A stretch of 11,044 nt of DNA from Opitutales bacterium. Lineage in GTDB: Bacteria; Verrucomicrobiota; Verrucomicrobiia; Opitutales; Opitutaceae. The notes beneath the pieces were generated by a model. It was not told the DNA's origin. It saw only the letters and a program-made list of their open reading frames with translations, and ran no database searches. Position 1 is the first letter of the stretch. The number at the start of each line of letters is the position of its first letter. Of this stretch, positions 6,678 to 11,044 are shown piece by piece. The stretch lies in contig JAJFLS010000643.1 in the NCBI GenBank assembly GCA_021772595.1, positions 1 to 11,044 of the forward strand, in the 5' to 3' direction. The position numbers were made by a program, and so were the translations under genes.

Positions 6678-6995
6678 AACCAGAGCGTCAAGAAGGGCCT
6701 AGCTTTAACGAAGGCCTGTCCCGCTCCATCCGTGAGACAACTTAAAGCGCTATTTCGAATGTAGGAGCCTGCTTGCAGGCGATTTCTTTCACCGGAACCC
6801 AGGGAATCAATCGCCTGCAAGCAGGCTCCTACAATCGGCAACCCGCCACGTTCATCCAAACAATACCTATCACTGAAACCAAAACACCGAGCAACGACCA
6901 AAAAAAGAAACCCGCACTCCTTGCCCATCGAAAGAAGAACAAGGTTGATTCCTCATAGCCATCTTGTCACTTATTCCCCTAATCTTAACTACGCT
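6678..6995. other. Intergenic region between dehydrogenase and sugar-binding protein genes
   Basis: A 318-base gap with no supported gene. It contains the inverted REP pair at 6761-6832. From about 6838 to 6995 it is A- and C-rich and probably carries the promoter and leader of the ABC importer genes. TTGTCA at 6965-6970 lies close to the start codon, but no well-spaced -10 box follows. The frame of the binding-protein gene is open back to 6921, but nothing supports coding there. Confidence 0.55.
6761..6832. repeat. Inverted pair of REP-type palindromes (BIME-like, GTAGGAGC family)
   Basis: A perfect 24-base inverted repeat: left arm 6761-6784, right arm 6809-6832, separated by a 24-base spacer. 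Each arm starts GTAGGAGC and holds its own hairpin, GCCTGC-TT-GCAGGC, followed by GATT. The arms can also pair with each other to form one long stem. The arrangement closely resembles the well-known Pseudomonas REP doublets, which begin GTAGGAGC with a GCTTGC-containing centre; this resemblance is from memory. RAYT transposases that move such elements recognise the leading GTAG plus hairpin. The pair lies 83 bases after the dehydrogenase stop and could also limit read-through or stabilise mRNA ends. Confidence 0.85.
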
Positions 6996-7991
6996 ATGAA
7001 AAACTCGTTTCTCGCCGCCCTACTCAGCCTCTCAATTATCGCCCTAATCGGCGGATGCTCGTCTTCGAACGAATCGGAATCTTCCGACGACGGTAATATC
7101 GTCATCGCCGCCATTCCCAAAGCCACGGGCGGCGATTTCTGGGAAACCGTCGAAGTCGGAGCCCGCCGCGCCGCCGCGGAACTCGACGTCAATCTCAAAT
7201 GGGAAGGCACGGTCACCGAGACCGATATCGCCGAGCAAACCAAGATCATCGAGAACATGATCAACCTCGGAGTGGATGCCATCGCCCTCGCTCCCCTCAA
7301 CAACCAAGCCCAGCGCAAACCCGTCAAGACAGCGGTAGATAACGGAATTCCCGTCGTCGTTTTCGACTCGTCGATCGATGGCGATTCCCACTCTAGTTTC
7401 GTGGCTACCGACAATCGCCTCGGCGGATCCCTGGGGGCCGATTTCATCGCCGAACAGCTCAATTCCAAAGGGCGCGTCATCGTGTTTCGATACGTGCAAG
7501 GAACCGCCAGCACAACGAAACGTTCCGATGGATTCATCGAAACCGCCAAGGCCAAGGGCCTCGAAGTCGTCGCCGATCCGTACTCCGAATCTGGTACCCT
7601 TGAAGGCTCCAAGAGCGTCATCGCCAATACGTTCGAGCGCTTTATCGAAGACGGAAAGCTAGCCATCGACGGCATTTTCGCGGCCAACCTCACCGCTACT
7701 CTCGGCGCAGCCTCCGCTCTCGATGACCTCAGGGCAGGCGGCATCAAAGTCGACCTAGCCTTCGTCGGATTCGACAGTTCCAAGAAACTCGTCGAAGAAG
7801 TCCAGGCCGGAAAGATCGACGCCTTGATCGTGCAAAGCCCTGAGAAGATGGGCTACCTCGCCGTCAAAACCGCACACGCAGTCGCGAACGGCGAAACCGT
7901 CGATTCTCTCATCGATACCGGCGTCCAAGTAGTCACCGCCGAACGCCTCGCCAACGAACCCGAAATCCGCGCCCTCGTCGGCCTGAAGTAG
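6996..7991 (+). CDS. ABC sugar importer substrate-binding lipoprotein (RbsB-type)
   Basis: A 331-residue periplasmic substrate-binding lipoprotein of the ribose/galactose type (Peripla_BP_4-like). The N terminus is a lipoprotein signal: MKNSFLAALL, then IIALIGGC with the lipid-attachment cysteine at C21, followed by a serine/glutamate-rich linker. Typical family segments follow: IVIAAIPKATGGDFWETVEVGA, the DAIALAPLN strand, GIPVVVFDSS, FVATDNRLGG, DGIFAANL and LAFVGFDSS, ending near the usual length. The start is the ATG at 6996 because it begins the lipoprotein signal; the longer open frame from 6921 would bury it. No Shine-Dalgarno sequence is visible. The ATPase gene follows in the same frame after the TAG. 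Together with the ATPase and permease it forms a complete importer; the sugar is not identifiable by eye. Confidence 0.93.
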   Translation: MKNSFLAALLSLSIIALIGGCSSSNESESSDDGNIVIAAIPKATGGDFWETVEVGARRAAAELDVNLKWEGTVTETDIAEQTKIIENMINLGVDAIALAPLNNQAQRKPVKTAVDNGIPVVVFDSSIDGDSHSSFVATDNRLGGSLGADFIAEQLNSKGRVIVFRYVQGTASTTKRSDGFIETAKAKGLEVVADPYSESGTLEGSKSVIANTFERFIEDGKLAIDGIFAANLTATLGAASALDDLRAGGIKVDLAFVGFDSSKKLVEEVQAGKIDALIVQSPEKMGYLAVKTAHAVANGETVDSLIDTGVQVVTAERLANEPEIRALVGLK

Positions 7992-8001
7992 TTTCGCCAC
8001 A

Positions 8002-8059
8002 CCCCTCTCCCATTCACCCAATCACCCCCTCTCCCCATCTCCCAGTCACCCCATCTCCC
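8002..8059 (-). repeat. G-run tract (potential G-quadruplexes) between binding-protein and ATPase genes
   Basis: On the plus strand this is a pyrimidine-rich stretch with imperfect repeats built from CACCC, ATCTCCCA and CTCCCC words. It contains eight C-runs of three to five bases (8002, 8009, 8017, 8025, 8033, 8041, 8049, 8057) separated by three to five bases. The minus strand, the template of this operon, therefore has eight consecutive G-runs, enough for two intramolecular quadruplexes by the standard pattern. It fills most of the 81-base gap and leaves no room for a purine-rich ribosome site before the ATPase start. Confidence 0.75.
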
Positions 8060-8072
8060 ACCGCGCCTCGAA

Positions 8073-9560
8073 ATGCGCGGCATACGCAAAAGCTTCGGAG
8101 CGACCCATGCACTGCGAGGCGTCGCGATTTCCGTCATGCCCGGCGAGGTAATGGCGCTTGTCGGTGAAAACGGAGCGGGCAAAAGCACCTTAATGAAAGT
8201 CCTCTCCGGCGCCCACGCTCCGGACGATGGCAGCCTCAGCCTGGACGGCGAAGACTACGCTCCGAAAAATCCGCTTCACGCCCGCGAAAGCGGCGTCGCG
8301 ATGATCTATCAGGAACTCTCCCTCGCACCGCATCTCTCCGCAATGGAAAATATACTTCTCGGGATCGAGCCGTCTCGACGAGGACTGATCAATTGGCGCG
8401 AGATGAGGTCCAGAGCAACCGAAGCGCTGGCCGCTGTCGGGCTCGAAGACATCCCGCCCGAAACTCCTGTCAATCGCCTGCCGATCGCCCAGCAGCAGTT
8501 GGTCGAAATCGCTCGGGCCGTCGCGCTGAATTGCCGCGTGCTCGTCCTCGACGAGCCGACCAGCTCGCTCACCGCCAAGGATATTGAGAAACTTTTCGCC
8601 CTCGTCCGAGACCTCGCCGCGAAGGACATCGCCATCATATACATTTCCCACTTCCTTGAAGAAGTCCAAGCCATCAGCCAGCGTTTCACCGTCCTCCGCG
8701 ATGGGGAAACAGTCGGCGAAGGCCTCAGCCAGGAAGCGCCCGAGGAAGAAATCATCGCCCTCATGGTAGGTCGCAATGTTGAAGACTTGTATCCGCGAAA
8801 CGAGCGCGCTCCCGGCGACATCGCTCTCGAGGTAGACCAACTCGCGGGAATGCTCAAACCCGTTTCCGCCAGCCTCGAACTTAGAAAACGCGAAGTCCTC
8901 GGAATCGCCGGTCTCGTTGGCGCCGGCCGTACCGAATTTCTCGATACCCTATTCGGACTCGAGCCAGTCGCGAGCGGAACCGTAACCATCGGGACCTATT
9001 CCGGAGCCGCCGAGCCCGCCCTTCGCTGGAGCCAAGGCATGGGCATGGTTAGCGAAGATCGGAAAACGCAAGGACTGGCTTTGGGACTCAGTATCGCCGA
9101 CAATGTCACTCTTCCAAAACTGGACGGGCTCGGTCCCGGACGACTCGTCTTTCCCTCGCAGCAATTGAATGCCTGCGACCCATGGATAGAACAAATCCCG
9201 ATCAAATGTCGATCAGCCCATCAGCCGGTTAGCGACCTGTCGGGCGGCAATCAACAAAAGGTTGCTATCGCCCGATTGCTCCACGCCGACGTCGACATTC
9301 TCCTGCTCGACGAGCCCACCAGAGGAATCGACGTAGGCTCCAAAGCGCAGATCTACCAACTCATTGATTCGCTCGCTCAAGGTGACTCCAAAACCGGCCG
9401 CGAGCCCAAAGCCGTTCTCATAGTCAGCAGCTACATCCCCGAACTCCTCGGCATCTGCGATCGCATCGCCGTCATGTGTCGCGGCCAGCTCAGCGATGCC
9501 AAGCCCGTAGAAGACTGGGATGAACACCAACTAATGGCCACCGCCATCGGCCAAGAATAA
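8073..9560 (+). CDS. ABC sugar importer ATPase with two nucleotide-binding domains (RbsA/MglA-type)
   Basis: A 495-residue cytoplasmic ATPase energising the importer; the family is usually about 500 residues. The first domain has Walker A GENGAGKST (31-39), YQELSL Q-loop (79-84), an atypical signature LPIAQQQLVEIARA (136-149), Walker B VLVLDEP (156-162) and H193 switch. The second has a degenerate Walker A GLVGAGRTE (280-288), intact signature LSGGNQQK (389-396) and Walker B ILLLDEP (409-415), and VSSYIPELLG lacking the switch histidine. This asymmetry is normal for the family. The ATG at 8073 is the only ordinary start, yet the residues encoded just before it (RLE) continue a typical family N terminus (RLEMRGIRKSFG). 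The start may thus be slightly truncated by the adjoining repeat tract. No ribosome site is visible. Confidence 0.93.
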   Translation: MRGIRKSFGATHALRGVAISVMPGEVMALVGENGAGKSTLMKVLSGAHAPDDGSLSLDGEDYAPKNPLHARESGVAMIYQELSLAPHLSAMENILLGIEPSRRGLINWREMRSRATEALAAVGLEDIPPETPVNRLPIAQQQLVEIARAVALNCRVLVLDEPTSSLTAKDIEKLFALVRDLAAKDIAIIYISHFLEEVQAISQRFTVLRDGETVGEGLSQEAPEEEIIALMVGRNVEDLYPRNERAPGDIALEVDQLAGMLKPVSASLELRKREVLGIAGLVGAGRTEFLDTLFGLEPVASGTVTIGTYSGAAEPALRWSQGMGMVSEDRKTQGLALGLSIADNVTLPKLDGLGPGRLVFPSQQLNACDPWIEQIPIKCRSAHQPVSDLSGGNQQKVAIARLLHADVDILLLDEPTRGIDVGSKAQIYQLIDSLAQGDSKTGREPKAVLIVSSYIPELLGICDRIAVMCRGQLSDAKPVEDWDEHQLMATAIGQE

Positions 9561-9669
9561 AATATGGCCTTACTCTTACAGTTAGGGCTCGACTGCCAGG
9601 CGGTCCGCATTGCCCAAGCAATACCTAACCGACGCGAAACGCCTGGCACTCGAGCCCTACCAATTTCAC

Positions 9670-10725
9670 ATGCCTAATCCCTTCTTCATCAACTTTCTCA
9701 AAGCGCTTAAATCCAAGGCCTGGGTCAATACTGCCGCACGGTTTCTCGCGCTGATTATCGTCTTTCTCTTTTTCGCGATATTCGTCGAAGACGGCAAATT
9801 CTACTCCCTGCGAAATTTGGAGAACATCGTCCGCCAAAGTTCCGTCTACGCCACCGCCGCCCTCGGCATGACGTTCGTCATCATTACCGCCGGCATCGAC
9901 CTTTCCGTCGGCTCCATCATCGCGCTGGCCGTTGTAGTGGTCGCCTGGACACTCAATATCCAAATCGACGGAGCAAATGGCGAGCTCGCGTACCTCGTCC
10001 ACCAGCATCCATTCGCAACTCCCATTCTCGCTTGCGTGCTTGCCATTGTCGCTGCGATATCCGTCGGACTGCTAAACGGCGCTCTTATCGTTCGGCTGAA
10101 ATTGGTGCCTTTCATCGTGACCCTCGGCACGATGGGAATCATTCGCGGCCTGGCCAAAGGGATCGCCAACGAACGCGACATCTATCCTCCAGAGGAAACC
10201 TGGATCGGAGCGCTCATGGATCCCACGCTCACGAACAAAGCGAAAAGCTGGATGATCTTCCCTGCTGGCGTTTGGATACTTATTGTTTGCATCACCATAG
10301 CGTCCTTTATCCTCAAATACACGCGCTTCGGGCGACACGTTTACGCGATCGGCTCCAACGAAGAAACCGCTCGACTTTGCGGCGTCCCGGTTGGTCGAAC
10401 CAAACTCATCGTCTACGGACTCACCGGATTCTTCTGCGCCCTCGCCGGCTTCATGCAGTTCTCATACATCGGCGGCGTCGGCCAGCCGACAACCGGAATT
10501 ATGTACGAGCTCTTCGTTATCGCGGCCGTCATCATCGGCGGCGCCAGCTTTTCCGGAGGAGAAGGCTCCATCCTCGGAACCATCGTCGGTGCCCTCATCA
10601 TAACCATTCTTTACATGGGCGGACAACAAATGGGTTGGCCCAAATGGGTTCAGGAAATGGTCATCGGCGGCATTATCATTCTAGCTGTAGCCGTCGATCG
10701 ACTACGCCACCGAAAACTCGCATAG
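9670..10725 (+). CDS. ABC sugar importer permease (RbsC-type)
   Basis: A 351-residue inner-membrane permease of the ribose-type importer. It has about nine to ten hydrophobic segments, the family hallmark GMTFVIITAGIDLSVGS (66-82), the RFGRHVYAIGSNEETARLCG loop (219-238) that likely contacts the ATPase, and IIGGASFSGGEGSILGT (288-304). The start is uncertain. The ATG at 9670 gives a short cytoplasmic lead before the first helix, as expected. An in-frame TTG at 9610 would add twenty residues and is preceded by AGGCGG at a suitable distance, one of the few Shine-Dalgarno-like sequences in the window. It follows the ATPase gene by 109 bases (or 49 with the TTG start) and completes the importer. 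Confidence 0.92.
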   Translation: MPNPFFINFLKALKSKAWVNTAARFLALIIVFLFFAIFVEDGKFYSLRNLENIVRQSSVYATAALGMTFVIITAGIDLSVGSIIALAVVVVAWTLNIQIDGANGELAYLVHQHPFATPILACVLAIVAAISVGLLNGALIVRLKLVPFIVTLGTMGIIRGLAKGIANERDIYPPEETWIGALMDPTLTNKAKSWMIFPAGVWILIVCITIASFILKYTRFGRHVYAIGSNEETARLCGVPVGRTKLIVYGLTGFFCALAGFMQFSYIGGVGQPTTGIMYELFVIAAVIIGGASFSGGEGSILGTIVGALIITILYMGGQQMGWPKWVQEMVIGGIIILAVAVDRLRHRKLA

Positions 10726-10744
10726 AACAATCGTCGAATATCGA

Positions 10745-11044
10745 GTGCGCTTCAACCGACTGCAAAACTTCATCCCCTTCTGTCTCCTTACCGCGCTCGC
10801 GGTAAACGCCGCAACCGATCCCCCGCCTGAGTTGCCACGCGAATTTCGCGCAGCTTGGGTAGCCACCGTCTACAATATTGATTGGCCCTCCAAGGCTGGC
10901 CTCAAAGTCCGGGAACAACAAGCGGAACTGATCCACCTCCTCGACGAGGCGAAATCGACCGGCCTACACGCAATCATCCTCCAAGTGCGACCCGCTGCGG
11001 ACGCACTCTACGATTCCCCCTACGAACCATGGTCTCCCTATCTC
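10745..11044 (+). CDS. Secreted family-10-like glycoside hydrolase (GHL10/DUF187), N-terminal 100 residues (runs off right edge)
   Basis: The GTG at 10745, 20 bases after the permease stop, opens a frame that remains open to the window end. Residues 1-23 look like a signal peptide (RFNRLQNF, hydrophobic FIPFCLLTALAV, then NAA). From residue 30 the sequence matches the start of the GHL10 glycosidase-like family (DUF187): PREFRAAWVATVYNIDWPSK at 31-50, an AELIHLLDEAK helix, then AIILQVRPAADALYDSPYEPWSPYL at 76-100, the first strands of a TIM barrel. Members are predicted to act on cell-wall or polysaccharide glycans; few are characterised. The closeness to the permease suggests one operon, with the enzyme acting outside the cytoplasm on a glycan whose sugar the importer may take up. 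The GTG start is chosen because it gives the signal peptide. Confidence 0.85.
   Translation, partial: MRFNRLQNFIPFCLLTALAVNAATDPPPELPREFRAAWVATVYNIDWPSKAGLKVREQQAELIHLLDEAKSTGLHAIILQVRPAADALYDSPYEPWSPYL
10788..10805. repeat. Short perfect inverted repeat in the signal-peptide codons of the hydrolase gene
   Basis: TTACCGCG (10788-10795) and CGCGGTAA (10798-10805) are perfect reverse complements around a CT centre. They can form a hairpin 43 bases after the proposed GTG start, or be a dimeric regulator site. The DNA also encodes part of the signal peptide, so it may be chance. Confidence 0.35.

Noticed and set aside
6182..6928. Long minus-strand open frame opposite the dehydrogenase gene
   Set aside because: It is antisense to a well-supported gene, crosses the REP doublet, and its translation is rich in serine and arginine without motifs.
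7992..8072. CRISPR-like repeat in the C-rich tract
   Set aside because: The repeats are short, imperfect and not separated by unique spacers of even length.

Overview
The window looks like a chromosomal piece of a marine Verrucomicrobiota bacterium, most likely class Opitutia (Puniceicoccales or a relative). This is inferred from three things: secreted SUMF1-fold proteins with an N-terminal beta-sandwich domain, a secreted protein with a DPDNDG calcium-loop motif of the type common in that phylum, and a GHL10-type glycosidase beside a ribose-type ABC importer. No rRNA, tRNA or CRISPR array is visible, so the taxonomic call stays tentative.

Layout. The genes diverge from a control region at about 5464-5654. 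The minus strand, read from right to left, carries a SUMF1-like secreted protein (5463-4273), a small secreted calcium-loop protein (4108-3584), a second SUMF1-like secreted protein (3573-2362), a DASS/SLC13 sodium-coupled carboxylate (or sulfate) transporter (2254-743), and the N-terminal part of an MFS sugar porter (469 to the left edge). The plus strand carries an MDR-type zinc dehydrogenase (5655-6677), a ribose-type ABC sugar importer (binding lipoprotein 6996-7991, double ATPase 8073-9560, permease 9670-10725), and the start of a secreted family-10-like glycoside hydrolase (10745 to the right edge).

How the genes may work together. On the plus side, the hydrolase could release sugar outside the cytoplasm, the ABC importer could take it up, and the dehydrogenase could oxidise it or a derivative. 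The substrate cannot be read from the sequence. The minus side adds two more carbon-uptake systems and an exported module of two paralogous SUMF1-like proteins flanking a calcium-loop protein. Both SUMF1-like proteins lack the first of the two active-site cysteines of true formylglycine-generating enzyme, so they are probably not sulfatase activators.

Non-coding content. Several gaps hold repetitive palindromes. One family (589-705) has units of the form GTAG-CT-hairpin, with one pair sharing a GTAGCTAC core. A second family has a 24-base GTAG-GA-hairpin unit, present as a perfect inverted pair (6761-6832) and as a diverged single copy (2329-2352). Both resemble REP/BIME elements moved by RAYT transposases. 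A cytosine-rich tract between the binding-protein and ATPase genes (8002-8059) puts eight G-runs on the opposite strand and may have replaced the original ATPase start. Almost no gene has a recognisable Shine-Dalgarno sequence.
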